From Mumia flava (GTDB lineage Bacteria > Actinomycetota > Actinomycetes > Propionibacteriales > Nocardioidaceae), in assembly GCF_002797495.1 (NCBI RefSeq), contig NZ_PGEZ01000001.1, positions 1-64,000 of the forward strand: a stretch of 64,000 bases of DNA, in the 5' to 3' direction. Position numbers and translations under genes: made by a program. Shown here in pieces: positions 15,419 through 24,008 of this stretch (position 1 is the stretch's first letter; each line of letters begins with the position of its first letter). A model generated the notes under the pieces. That model did not search any database, was not told where the DNA came from, and worked only from the letters and a program-made list of their open reading frames with translations.

Positions 15419-17911
15419 TCAGGCCCGCTGGACCGCCCCGGTCAACTCGGCCGCCCGTGCGACCGCAGCGTCACGAGCCTGCGCGGCCTCGGCCTCGGTC
15501 AGCGTCCGGTCGCCGGCGCGCAGTCGCAGGGCGAACGCCAGCGACTTGCTGCCGTCGGGCACCGGGTCGCCGGTGTAGACGTCGAACAGCCGGACGGACT
15601 CGAGCAGGTCGCCCCCGCCCTCGACCAGTGCGGCGGCGACGTCCGCGCTCGGGACGGACGCATCGACCACCAGCGCGACGTCCTCCTTCGCGACGGGGAA
15701 CGTCGAGAAGTCCGGACGAGGGCCGATCTCCGGCGACGCCGCCAGCAGCGCGCTCAGGTCGATCTCGCCGGCCACCGCGCGCGGCGGCAGGCCGTATGCC
15801 CGACAGACGCGCGGATGCAGCTCGCCGGCGTGGCCGACGACCGTCCCGTCCAGCGAGAGGACCGCGGTCCGCCCGGGGTGCCAGGGCGCTCCGACGTCGC
15901 CGGAGCTCACCTCGAGCTCGAGATGGAGCGAGCCCGCGACCGTACGGAACGCCTCCACGGCGTCGCCCCACGTCGCGCGGCGGCCCTCCCCCCACCAACC
16001 GGCACGCTCGCGTCGCCCGGTGACGGCCACCGCCAGGTGGTACGGCTGGGCCGGGAGGGCGGCGTCGAGCGCCGCGATCTCGTCGTCGCTCGGACGGGCG
16101 TCCACGCCCGGGATCGGGGCGTCGGGCTGGTCCTGCTCGGGCAGGTACACCCGTGCGGTCTCGAAGATCGACACGTCGTCGTGCCCACGCCCGACGTTGA
16201 GCGCCAGCGCACGCAGCACGCCCGTCATCAGCGTCGTGGTGAGTCCCGGCTCCTCCGCCGACAGAGGATTCTCGAGCAGCACCTGGTCGCGTCGTACGTC
16301 GTCGGGAGCGAGCCCGAGGCGGTCGAAGTCAGCCGGGCCGGCGAAGGGGAACGTCGTCACCTCCACGTAGCCCGCGCCCGCCATCACCTGGCCGACCCGG
16401 CGACGACGCCGCTGCAACGGCGTCAGGCCCCGCCCTGCCGGGGCGGGCGGGAGCACGGAGGGGACCTGGTCGTACCCGACGTGCCGCAGGACCTCCTCGA
16501 CCACGTCGTACGGGTCGGTGAGGTCCGGACGCCAGCTCGGCGCGACCACGGTCAGCAGGTCGTCGGACAGCTCGACGGCACAGCCGTTCGCCTCCAGCGC
16601 GACCACTGCGGTCTCGGCCTCGATCGGGAGCCCCGCGATCCGCTCCGGCAGGTCCGAGGCGAGGGTGATCTGCTTGCGCGCCGGCGGCCGACCGACGACG
16701 GTCACGCCCTCGTCGGCGACCGCGCCGCCGAGCTCGACCAGCAGCTCGGCGACCCGCTGGCTCGCGCGCAGCGGGAGCTCGGGGTCGGCGCCGCGCTCGA
16801 AGCGTCGCGACGCCTCGCTCGACAGCCTCTGCAGGCGGGCCGTGCGGGCGATCGTCGGCGCGTCGAAGTGCGCCGCCTCGATCACGACGTCCGTCGTGTC
16901 CGGGCCCAGCTCGGTCGTCGCGCCGCCCATCACGCCCGCGAGCCCGATCGGGCCGGAGTCGTCGGTGATGAGCAGGTCCTCGGTCGACAGGTCCCGCACC
17001 TGGTCGTCCAGCGTCGTGACCTTCTCCCCCGGCGCCGCGCGTCGGACCACGATCGGGCCCTGGAGCCGGCTCGCGTCGTAGCCGTGGATCGGCTGACCCA
17101 GCTCGAGCATCACGTAGTTGGTGATGTCGACCGCGAGCGAGATCGGGCGCATGCCCGCCAGCTCCAGGCGCCGCACCATCCAGCGGGGCGTCGGGCGGGT
17201 CGGGTCCAGGCCCCGGACCGTCCGTGTGACGAACACCGGGCACGCGACCGGGTCCTCGACGACGACCGGGTACGACGCCGCCTCGGTCTCCGGGAGCGTC
17301 ACGTCGGCGGGGTCGTGGAAGGCCACGTCGAAGCCGATCGCCGCATCGCGGGCCACGCCGCGCATCGACAGGGCGTACGCGCGGTCCGGGTTGACCTCCA
17401 GGTCGAGCACGTCGTCGCGCAGACCCAGCAGCGCGACCGCGTCCGTCCCGGGCTCCGCGCTGTCCGCCGGAAGGACGATGATGCCGTCAGGGTCTCCGGC
17501 CGTCCCCAGCTCCGCGCCCGAGCAGATCATCCCGTCGGAGACGTGACCGTAGGTCTTGCGGGCGGCGATCGCGAAGTCGCCGGGCAGGACCGATCCGGGG
17601 AGCGCCACGACCACGAGGTCGCCGGGGCCGAAGTTGTGGGCTCCGCAGACGATGCCGCGAGGTCCGCCGTCGACGCCGTGGTCGGGCCCGACGTCGACCG
17701 AGCACCAGTTGATGGTCTTGCCGTTCTTCTGCGGCTCCGGCTCCGCGCTCAGCACCCGACCGACCACGATCGGGCCGCTCAGCCCGGCGCCCGCCTCGAT
17801 GATCTCCTCCAGCTTGAGGTCGAGCATCGTGAGACGGTCGGCGAGCGCCGCCGTGCTCAGGTCCGCGGGAAGGTCGGCGTACTCGCGCAGCCACGAGGTG
17901 GGAACGCGCAT
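15419..17911 (-). CDS. pheT: phenylalanyl-tRNA synthetase beta subunit
   Basis: Large subunit of the alpha2-beta2 PheRS. The 830 aa show the usual modules in order: an EMAP/OB-type tRNA-binding domain (residues 40-150, GIVCGAHNFGPGDLVVVALPG), B3/B4 editing domain (DITNYVMLELGQPIHGYD near 265), B5 domain, a degenerate synthetase-like domain and a C-terminal ferredoxin-like anticodon-binding domain. The ATG at 17911 overlaps the pheS stop as TGATG. The gap to argC is only 79 bp and contains the ARG boxes, so read-through from pheST into arg is possible. Confidence 0.97.
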   Translation of the reverse strand: MRVPTSWLREYADLPADLSTAALADRLTMLDLKLEEIIEAGAGLSGPIVVGRVLSAEPEPQKNGKTINWCSVDVGPDHGVDGGPRGIVCGAHNFGPGDLVVVALPGSVLPGDFAIAARKTYGHVSDGMICSGAELGTAGDPDGIIVLPADSAEPGTDAVALLGLRDDVLDLEVNPDRAYALSMRGVARDAAIGFDVAFHDPADVTLPETEAASYPVVVEDPVACPVFVTRTVRGLDPTRPTPRWMVRRLELAGMRPISLAVDITNYVMLELGQPIHGYDASRLQGPIVVRRAAPGEKVTTLDDQVRDLSTEDLLITDDSGPIGLAGVMGGATTELGPDTTDVVIEAAHFDAPTIARTARLQRLSSEASRRFERGADPELPLRASQRVAELLVELGGAVADEGVTVVGRPPARKQITLASDLPERIAGLPIEAETAVVALEANGCAVELSDDLLTVVAPSWRPDLTDPYDVVEEVLRHVGYDQVPSVLPPAPAGRGLTPLQRRRRRVGQVMAGAGYVEVTTFPFAGPADFDRLGLAPDDVRRDQVLLENPLSAEEPGLTTTLMTGVLRALALNVGRGHDDVSIFETARVYLPEQDQPDAPIPGVDARPSDDEIAALDAALPAQPYHLAVAVTGRRERAGWWGEGRRATWGDAVEAFRTVAGSLHLELEVSSGDVGAPWHPGRTAVLSLDGTVVGHAGELHPRVCRAYGLPPRAVAGEIDLSALLAASPEIGPRPDFSTFPVAKEDVALVVDASVPSADVAAALVEGGGDLLESVRLFDVYTGDPVPDGSKSLAFALRLRAGDRTLTEAEAAQARDAAVARAAELTGAVQRA

Positions 17912-19014
17912 CAGATCTCCACTCCGAACGGCTCGGTGAACCGGATGTCTCCGTCGAACAGGTCACGCAGGTCCGCGATGTCGTAGCGGCCGGTGATCGT
18001 GCGGTCGAGGCCGATCCCGAAGGCGAAGCCCGAGTAGCGCTGCGGGTCGACTCCGTTCGCGATCAGCACCCGGGGATTCACCACCCCGCAGCCGCCCCAC
18101 TCGACCCAGCCCTCGCCACGGCACGTACGGCACTGCGCGACCGCGCCCGGCTCGTTGTGGCAGACGTAGCAGAGCAGGTCCATCTCGGCGCTCGGCTCGG
18201 TGAACGGGAAGTACGACGGCCGGAACCGTGTGGTCATCCCCTCGCCGTAGATCGCCTGCGCGAAGTGGTCCAGCGTGCCCTTGAGGTGTGCCATCGACAG
18301 GCCCTCGTCGATCGCCAGACCCTCCACCTGGTGGAAGACCGGCGAGTGCGTGGCGTCCATCTCGTCGGTGCGGAACACCCGCCCAGGAGCGATCACGTAG
18401 ATCGGAGGTGTGCGGGTCAGCATCGTGCGGGCCTGGACCGGCGAGGTGTGCGTCCGCAGCACCCGGGCCGCGCTGGCGGGTGAGACCCAGAAGGTGTCCT
18501 GCATCGTCCGCGCCGGGTGGTCCGGGCCGAGGTTCAGGGCGTCGAAGTTGAGCCACTCGGCCTCGACCTCGGGGCCCTCGGCGACCTCCCACCCCATCCC
18601 GACGAAGATGTCGGCGACCTTCTCCTGGACCGTCGTGATCGGATGACGGGCCCCGCGGGGCGTACGGTCGGTCGGCAGCGTGACGTCGACCGCCTCGTCG
18701 ACGAGCATCCGCGCCTCCGCCTCGGCCTCGAGCACCCCCTGGCGCTCGGCGAGCGCGGCGGCGACCGCCTTGCGGGCCTGCCCCACGCGCATCCCGGCGT
18801 CCTTGCGGGCCTGCGGGGGCAGCGCGCCGATCTCGCGGTTCGCCAGCGCCAGCGGCGACCGGTCACCGGTGTGGTCGATCCGCGCCTGCTTCAGGGCCTC
18901 GAGCGAGTCCGCAGCGGCGAGGGCCGCCAGCGCGGCATCGCGCATGGCCTCGACCTCGTCTGCGTGCAGCGGCGTGACCTCGACCGGGTCGTAGTCGCTG
19001 TTGGGTCCGGACAT
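17911..19014 (-). CDS. pheS: phenylalanyl-tRNA synthetase alpha subunit
   Basis: Catalytic subunit of PheRS. An N-terminal coiled coil (residues 15-90) is followed by the class II core: HPITTVQEKVADIFVGMGW (motif 1 region), FRTDEMDATHSPVFHQVEG (motif 2) and GFAFGIGLDRT (motif 3). Residues around 280-300 contain two CxxC pairs (CYVC, CRTC) that could bind zinc; this is familiar from other actinobacterial PheS. ATG at 19014 is preceded by AAAGG at 6 nt; a GTG two codons earlier lacks spacing. Length 367 aa. Confidence 0.97.
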   Translation of the reverse strand: MSGPNSDYDPVEVTPLHADEVEAMRDAALAALAAADSLEALKQARIDHTGDRSPLALANREIGALPPQARKDAGMRVGQARKAVAAALAERQGVLEAEAEARMLVDEAVDVTLPTDRTPRGARHPITTVQEKVADIFVGMGWEVAEGPEVEAEWLNFDALNLGPDHPARTMQDTFWVSPASAARVLRTHTSPVQARTMLTRTPPIYVIAPGRVFRTDEMDATHSPVFHQVEGLAIDEGLSMAHLKGTLDHFAQAIYGEGMTTRFRPSYFPFTEPSAEMDLLCYVCHNEPGAVAQCRTCRGEGWVEWGGCGVVNPRVLIANGVDPQRYSGFAFGIGLDRTITGRYDIADLRDLFDGDIRFTEPFGVEI

Positions 19015-19068
19015 GGTCACCTTTCGTCACGGTCTGACGGGTCAAGTCTAGGGAGCGCGTCCACCGGG

Positions 19069-20112
19069 TTACGCGGGCGGTTCGTCGCGGAGCACCTCGG
19101 GCTTGTTCTGGGGGAACCAGACCCGGACCTCGGCCCCGCCCTCGGGACCGTCGAGCACCTCGATCTCGCCCCCGTGGCCGTCCGCGACCCCCTTGACGAT
19201 GTAGAGGCCGAGACCCGTCCCGCCGCGATCCCCCGACTTCCAGAAGCGGGTGAACATCCGGTCCCGGACCTGCTCGGGGATCCCCGGGCCGAAGTCGGAG
19301 ACCGTCAGCCGGACTCCGTCACCGTCGGCAGCCTCCACCCGCACGTCGCGTACTCCCTGCCCGTGGCGCTCGGCGTTCTCCACGAGGTTCGTGACGAGCT
19401 GGGCGACCCGGTCGGGGTCGACCCAGACCGGTGGCAGCTCGTCGTCGGCCACGACCACGATCCGGCCCTCGAACCCCAGCGACAGGCCCGCCAGGATCGC
19501 ACGGACGTGCTCGGCGACGTCCGTCGGCTCGACCCGCAGGGTCAGGCGCCCCGAGTCGATCCGGGCTGCGTCCAGAAGGTCGGTGATCAGCCGGGACAAC
19601 CGGTCGGCGTCGGCGTCGACCGTCTCCAGCATCAGCCGACGCTGCCCGTCGGTGAACCGGTCCCAGTTGCGCAGGAGCGTCGCCGTGAAGCCCTTCACCC
19701 CCGTCAGGGGCGAGCGCAGCTCGTGCGCGGCGGTCGCGACCAGGTCGGAGTGGGCGCGGTCGCGGTACGCGCGGGCGTGGGCGCGCCGCAGGCTGAGCAC
19801 GAGGCGCACCACCGGCCCGCGAGGCTCCTCGCGGACCAGGCGCCCGGTCATCAGGATCTCGTCGCCGTCCGCGGTGTACCAGCCCTGCTCGCTCAGCAGC
19901 GTGCGCTGCGGGAGCCCGCCGTACGGGTCGAGGCAGGAGAACCAGTCGTGCCCCGTCAGATCGTCCAGCGCGACGGCGTCCCGCACGTGGCGACCGACCA
20001 GATCCTCCGGCCGCGCGCGCAGGACCCGGCGCGCCGCGGCGTTCACGTCGGTCACGCAGCCGTCGGCGTCGGCGACCACGACCGCGTCGGGCAGGTCGTC
20101 GTACCCGCTCAT
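19069..20112 (-). CDS. orphan soluble PAS-domain sensor histidine kinase
   Basis: Residues 1-110 form a PAS domain (VVVADADGCVTDVNAAARRVL) and there is no membrane segment, so the signal is probably cytoplasmic. The HisKA box is AAHELRSPLTG with the phospho-accepting His near residue 140. The ATPase domain has the N box LVTNLVENAERHG, G1 SDFGPGIP and G2 GGTGLGLYIV. Length 347 aa. No response regulator is present in the window. It overlaps the methyltransferase stop as ATGA and ends 54 bp before pheS, so it is embedded in a translation gene cluster. The ligand and partner are unknown. Confidence 0.9.
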   Translation of the reverse strand: MSGYDDLPDAVVVADADGCVTDVNAAARRVLRARPEDLVGRHVRDAVALDDLTGHDWFSCLDPYGGLPQRTLLSEQGWYTADGDEILMTGRLVREEPRGPVVRLVLSLRRAHARAYRDRAHSDLVATAAHELRSPLTGVKGFTATLLRNWDRFTDGQRRLMLETVDADADRLSRLITDLLDAARIDSGRLTLRVEPTDVAEHVRAILAGLSLGFEGRIVVVADDELPPVWVDPDRVAQLVTNLVENAERHGQGVRDVRVEAADGDGVRLTVSDFGPGIPEQVRDRMFTRFWKSGDRGGTGLGLYIVKGVADGHGGEIEVLDGPEGGAEVRVWFPQNKPEVLRDEPPA

Positions 20113-20960
20113 GACCCACCGCCCCCGCCGAGATCGCCCCGACCCGCCGCCGCACCGCGTCGCTGGGCCCGCGCCGAGGCGTACAGGCAGACGGCCGCGG
20201 CGGTCGCGAGGTTGAGGCTCTCGGCCCGACCGTAGATCGGCACTCCGACGACCGCGTCCGCACGGGCGCGGAGGTCGTCGGGAAGGCCCCAGGCCTCGTT
20301 GCCGAACAACCAGGCCGTCGGCCCGGCCAGCGCACCGGCGTCGTCGAGATCCACCAGGTCCTCGCCGCCGCCGTCGGCCGCGAGGACCTGCAGGCCGGCG
20401 CCGCGCACGGCGGCGAGCACCGCGACCGTGTCGCGGTCGCAGACGATGTGCGGATGGAACAGGCTGCCCACGCTCGCCCGGACCGCCTTCGGGTTGTACG
20501 GGTCGACCGAGTCGCCGGCGAAGACCACCACGTCCGCGCCCGCAGCGTCCGCGCACCGCAGGACGGCCCCGGCGTTGCCCGGGTCGCGCACGTCGGCACA
20601 GACCGCGACCAGCCGGGGCGCCGTCGACAGCGCCACGGCGAGCGGGACGTCGAGCGCGTCGCAGACCGCGACCATCCCCTGAGGGCTGACGGTGTCGGTC
20701 AGGGCCGCGACCACGTCCGCGTCGACGACGCTCCAGCGCGAGCCCGCAGCCCGCACGAGCTCCGGATGGCGCTGCGTCGCGTCCGCGGTGGCGAAGACCT
20801 CCCGGACGACCGTCGGCTCGACGCCGAGCGCCTCACGGACCGCCTGCGGGCCCTCGGCGAGGAACGCCCGCTCCCGGTCACGGAAACGACGCGTGGCGAG
20901 CCTCCGAGCAGCCCTGACACGCCCCGTACGAGGGGTCAGGACCGGCTCGGGACTCGCCAC
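20109..20960 (-). CDS. SpoU/TrmH-family RNA 2'-O-methyltransferase
   Basis: SAM-dependent ribose methylation of rRNA or tRNA. The three SPOUT motifs are clear: DPGNAGAVLRCADAAGAD near residue 125, WLFGNEAWGL near 220, and VPIYGRAESLNLATAAAVCLY near 240. An N-terminal substrate-binding domain precedes them. At 283 aa it fits the TsnR/RlmB type, and the exact target base cannot be told. The position just after rplT is conserved among actinobacteria. The start codon is GTG at 20960, without an obvious ribosome binding site. A Gly-rich tail ends the protein. Confidence 0.9.
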   Translation of the reverse strand: MASPEPVLTPRTGRVRAARRLATRRFRDRERAFLAEGPQAVREALGVEPTVVREVFATADATQRHPELVRAAGSRWSVVDADVVAALTDTVSPQGMVAVCDALDVPLAVALSTAPRLVAVCADVRDPGNAGAVLRCADAAGADVVVFAGDSVDPYNPKAVRASVGSLFHPHIVCDRDTVAVLAAVRGAGLQVLAADGGGEDLVDLDDAGALAGPTAWLFGNEAWGLPDDLRARADAVVGVPIYGRAESLNLATAAAVCLYASARAQRRGAAAGRGDLGGGGGS

Positions 20961-20984
20961 GCGTGCTCCGATCGCTCGGCTGCG

Positions 20985-21380
20985 TCAGGCAGCCGCGTCG
21001 CTGGCCTTCGGCTTGTTGACGTCGGCCGGCAGGCTCGCCTTCGCGGTCTCGACCAGGGCGGCGAACGCCGTGGGGTCGTTGACCGCCAGGTCCGCGAGGA
21101 TCTTGCGGTCGACCTCGACGCCGGCCTCGCGCAGACCCTGGATGAAGCGGTTGTACGTCAGGTCGTGCTGGCGCACGGCCGCGTTGATCCGGGTGATCCA
21201 CAGGCGACGGAAGTCGCCCTTCTTGGCCCGGCGGTCACGGTAGCTGTAGACCAGCGAGTGCGTGACCTGCTCCTTGGCCTTGCGGTACAGGCGGGAACGC
21301 TGACCGCGGTAGCCGGAAGCCCGCTCCAGCGTCTCGCGACGCTTCTTGGCGGCGTTGACGGAACGCTTGACGCGTGCCAT
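20985..21380 (-). CDS. rplT: 50S ribosomal protein L20
   Basis: Assembly protein of the large subunit. Starts [16 protein letters not shown], with the long basic helix and the [17 protein letters not shown] block characteristic of L20. The 131 aa include a short Ala/Lys-rich tail typical of actinobacteria. It is the third gene of infC-rpmI-rplT. Confidence 0.98.
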   Translation of the reverse strand: MARVKRSVNAAKKRRETLERASGYRGQRSRLYRKAKEQVTHSLVYSYRDRRAKKGDFRRLWITRINAAVRQHDLTYNRFIQGLREAGVEVDRKILADLAVNDPTAFAALVETAKASLPADVNKPKASDAAA

Positions 21381-21421
21381 GGGTTACTCCTCGTTCGTGT
21401 CTGGGGTGGGGCGGGCCGGGC

Positions 21422-21619
21422 TCAGAGACCGAGCATGCGCTTGACGCGCGGGACGTCGGCCTTGGCGATCGGCTGATCGCCCTTCTCCAGACGGGTCCGG
21501 GCCGTGTTCTGCTTCTGCATCAGGTGGGTGCGACGACGACCGTGCTTGTGCACGAGCTTGCCGGTCCCGGTCGTGCGGACGCGCTTCTTCATGCCCGAGT
21601 TGCGCTTCATCTTCGGCAT
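21422..21619 (-). CDS. rpmI: 50S ribosomal protein L35
   Basis: Small basic ribosomal protein of 65 aa, MPKMKRNSGMKKRVRTTGTG followed by an HKHGRRRTHLM block. It starts 1 bp downstream of the infC stop, so translation is probably coupled. Confidence 0.98.
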   Translation of the reverse strand: MPKMKRNSGMKKRVRTTGTGKLVHKHGRRRTHLMQKQNTARTRLEKGDQPIAKADVPRVKRMLGL

Positions 21620-21620
21620 C

Positions 21621-22310
21621 TCATGCCTCCATGTCGGGGTCGAGGTTCTCGGAGCGGCGACGCGGCTTCTTGGCGCTCGGCGTCTGCTCGCTGGCTTCGC
21701 GGCGGGCCTTCTCGTAGTCGCGGTCGGCCTGCCGCTCCGCTTCCCGCTCGGCGGCCTGGCGATCCTTCGCCTGCTTGGCCTCCTGACGGGCTTCGGACTT
21801 CTTCTTGTGAGGGGCGACGACCATCGTCATGTTGCGGCCGTCCTGGCGCGGCGCGGCCTCGATGAAGCCGAGCTCCTCGATGTCGCCGGCCAGGCGCTGC
21901 AGGAGACGGAAGCCCAGCTCGGGGCGGCTCTGCTCACGACCACGGAACATGATCGTGATCTTGACCTTGTCGCCCTGCTTCAAGAACCGCTCGACGTGAC
22001 CCTTCTTGGTGTCGTAGTCGTGCTGGTCGATCTTGGGGCGGAGCTTCATCTCCTTGATGATGGTGTTCGTCTGGTTGCGCCGGGACTCGCGGGCCTTCTG
22101 GGCGGCCTCGTACTTGAACTTGCCGTAGTCCATCAGGCGGCAGACGGGCGGCCGGGCCGTGGGCGCGACCTCGACGAGATCGAGGTCGGACTCCTGGGCC
22201 AGGCGCAGGGCGTCGTCCAGACGGACGATGCCGACCTGCTCGCCGTTGGGGCCGACGAGGCGCACCTCGGATGCGCGAATCCGGTCGTTGATGCGCAGAT
22301 CTGTGCTGAT
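21621..22310 (-). CDS. infC: translation initiation factor IF-3, probable ATC start codon
   Basis: Binds the 30S subunit and checks start-codon and initiator-tRNA pairing. The IF3 N domain ([15 protein letters not shown]... [10 protein letters not shown]) and C domain ([20 protein letters not shown] ... [12 protein letters not shown]) are complete, followed by an actinobacterial charged tail of about 50 residues. Homology starts at ISTDLRIND and no ATG, GTG or TTG lies at that point. An AGGAGG sits 4 nt before ATC at 22310, so the start is read as ATC, giving 229 aa. A non-canonical start would let IF3 regulate itself, as with the AUU start of E. coli infC. Confidence 0.93.
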   Translation of the reverse strand: MSTDLRINDRIRASEVRLVGPNGEQVGIVRLDDALRLAQESDLDLVEVAPTARPPVCRLMDYGKFKYEAAQKARESRRNQTNTIIKEMKLRPKIDQHDYDTKKGHVERFLKQGDKVKITIMFRGREQSRPELGFRLLQRLAGDIEELGFIEAAPRQDGRNMTMVVAPHKKKSEARQEAKQAKDRQAAEREAERQADRDYEKARREASEQTPSAKKPRRRSENLDPDMEA

Positions 22311-22367
22311 GAGTCCTCCTGGGTTCGTACCGGGTCGGTCGTACGGGTGTCGGTGCGACGACCACCG

Positions 22368-22435
22368 GGAACGAAAAGAAAATGGCCTTCGCTCGAAGCG
22401 AAGGCCACCACCAGGCACCGCGACCAGGCGCGGTG
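22368..22435 (-). terminator. attenuator-like hairpins in the infC-rpmI-rplT leader
   Basis: On the minus strand a perfect 11-bp stem (TGGCCTTCGCT, 22393-22383 and 22407-22397, 3-nt loop) is followed at once by TTTTCTTTTCG, a true intrinsic terminator shape that is unusual at this GC content. It lies 58 to 97 nt upstream of the infC start, inside its leader. Just upstream is a second perfect hairpin, CACCGCG-CCTGGT-CGCGGTG (22435-22416). Premature termination control of the operon is inferred. Confidence 0.7.
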
Positions 22436-22602
22436 TCGCCGATCAGAGCTGCGATCGACGCGGACCCGGCAACCTTCGGTCACCCAGGTGGGAGGCGGAC
22501 TCCACTTCGGCGGTCAACAGTAGCAGAGCGTCCGACAAGACCGAAATCCCGCGGCAACCCGCCCGACAACGTCCCGTCACCCGCCCCCGCCACCCTGGTC
22601 CC

Positions 22603-23634
22603 ATGCTGTACCGCGTACGGACGACCTTCCGGGACCGGCCCGGCGTCCTCGCCGCGCTCGCGACGGTCTGCGGCGACGCCGGCATCAACATCCTCAGCTT
22701 CCAGGCCTTCCCCGCCCACGACGGCGTCACCGACGAGCTGGTGGTCAGCGTCGGCGCGGGATGGACCGAGATCGGCGTCGCGCAGCTGGTCACCGAGGCC
22801 GGCGGCCGTCAGGTCAGCGTGACGCGCTGCTCCGCCCGCTCCTTGCGCGACGCACCGACGAGCTACCTCAGGGCCGCCGCCGACGTGCTCGGCGGACGCT
22901 CCTCGTTGCACGCTGCCCTGGAACGGCTGCTCGAGACCGAGGCGCCCGACGTCGCCGACTACGCCGGTCACGACACGATCGAGCTCACCGGCACCGAGCC
23001 GCTCGCGGTCAGCCGGGCCGTGCCGTTCACCGCGACCGAGCGAGCCCGCGCCTCGGCGCTCGCCGACCTCGTCGCCGCGGTGGGCCCGGCGCCCGACCCG
23101 CCGGTGCCCGCCGCGCCGCGGCCACCCGCCCAGGACCCGGTCGTACGGGATGCGACCGCCGAGGACGCCGACGACCTCGCCGCCCTGCACACGCGCTGCA
23201 GCGAGCGCACGCTCTTCCTCCGGTACAACGCACCGATGACGGGCGTGATCCATCCCCGCATGGCGCGGCGCCTCGTCGCGCCGGCCGACGGGGTGGCGGT
23301 GATCGCGACCACGGCGAGGACCGTGACCGGCCACGCCGTCGCGATCCCGACCGACGAGGACGACCCCACCCGCTGGGAGCTCGGGATCCTCGTGGAGGAC
23401 GTGTGGCAGCGCCGCGGCCTCGGCACCGCCCTGCTGCGCCACGTGACGTGGGCGGCGCGGCGCGCAGGCGCCGCGGAGGTGGAGATCGTCACCGAGCCCG
23501 GCAACGACGCGATCCTGCGGACGATCGGCCGAGCGGGGCTGCTCGCCCGGATCACCCGTGAGGGCACGGCGCTGCGGATCAGCGTGGCGCTCAGCCCGGA
23601 CGCGGTGCCCCGCTGCGCATCGCCTGTCCGGTGA
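22603..23634 (+). CDS. ACT-domain / GNAT acetyltransferase fusion
   Basis: Residues 1-70 form an ACT-type amino-acid-binding domain (RDRPGVLAALATVCGDAGIN). A helical linker follows to about residue 180, then a GNAT acetyltransferase domain with acetyl-CoA loop WQRRGLGTALL near residue 270 and a C-terminal NDAILRTIGRAGL block. Such ACT-GNAT proteins in actinomycetes (for example from Micromonospora) are amino-acid-regulated protein lysine acetyltransferases acting on acetyl-CoA synthetase, so this role is likely. ATG at 22603 is where ACT homology starts. It is divergent from infC and seems monocistronic. Length 343 aa. Confidence 0.85.
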   Translation: MLYRVRTTFRDRPGVLAALATVCGDAGINILSFQAFPAHDGVTDELVVSVGAGWTEIGVAQLVTEAGGRQVSVTRCSARSLRDAPTSYLRAAADVLGGRSSLHAALERLLETEAPDVADYAGHDTIELTGTEPLAVSRAVPFTATERARASALADLVAAVGPAPDPPVPAAPRPPAQDPVVRDATAEDADDLAALHTRCSERTLFLRYNAPMTGVIHPRMARRLVAPADGVAVIATTARTVTGHAVAIPTDEDDPTRWELGILVEDVWQRRGLGTALLRHVTWAARRAGAAEVEIVTEPGNDAILRTIGRAGLLARITREGTALRISVALSPDAVPRCASPVR

Positions 23635-23645
23635 TCCCCGACTGC

Positions 23646-23651
23646 TAGGCT
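23646..23651 (+). promoter_or_regulatory. possible -10 element of the DUF4333 lipoprotein gene
   Basis: TAGGCT lies 54 bp upstream of the TTG start and just after the acetyltransferase stop codon. The -35 (CTGTCC at 23624-23629, 16-bp spacer) is weak. The same TAGGCT hexamer is the likely -10 of pyrR. Confidence 0.35.
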
Positions 23652-23704
23652 GCCCCACCGGCCCTGGTCGGTTCGACCCTTCCCCCGAGCGTCGAGGAGC
23701 TTCG

Positions 23705-24004
23705 TTGAGGACACCGGTGTGCGCTGCCGCGCTGACGGCAGCCGGCGTCGTGCTCCTGTCCGGGTGCGCGACCGAGGTGATCGACAACACCCGGCTCGAG
23801 GAGCGGATCGGCACCGAGTACGAGAAGCGGGACCCGGGCAGCACGGTCGAGTCCGTCCGCTGCCCCGACGACATCCCGCGCGAGCCGGGGACGACGGCGA
23901 CCTGCCGGCTCACCCTCGCGTCGGGCGTCACCGGGACGATCGAGGTCGAGGTCCGCGACGACCGGAAGGTCGCCTGGCACGTCGCCACACCCGCTCCGGG
24001 CTAG
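23705..24004 (+). CDS. small DUF4333-type lipoprotein
   Basis: Secreted lipoprotein of 99 aa. A signal peptide of about 20 residues ends in the lipobox LLSGC. The mature part has the DUF4333 pattern: a pair of cysteines (VRCPDDIPREPGTTATC) in a small beta-rich domain ending WHVATP. The function of the family is not known. TTG at 23705 is chosen because it gives a proper signal peptide and is preceded by GAGGAG. It converges with the SseB-like gene with only 4 bp between the stops. Confidence 0.8.
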   Translation: MRTPVCAAALTAAGVVLLSGCATEVIDNTRLEERIGTEYEKRDPGSTVESVRCPDDIPREPGTTATCRLTLASGVTGTIEVEVRDDRKVAWHVATPAPG

Positions 24005-24008
24005 CCCG

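Noticed and set aside
19015-19068. T-box or leader-peptide attenuator before pheS
   Set aside because: Only 54 bp lie between the kinase stop and pheS, with no T-box sequence or Phe-rich leader frame.
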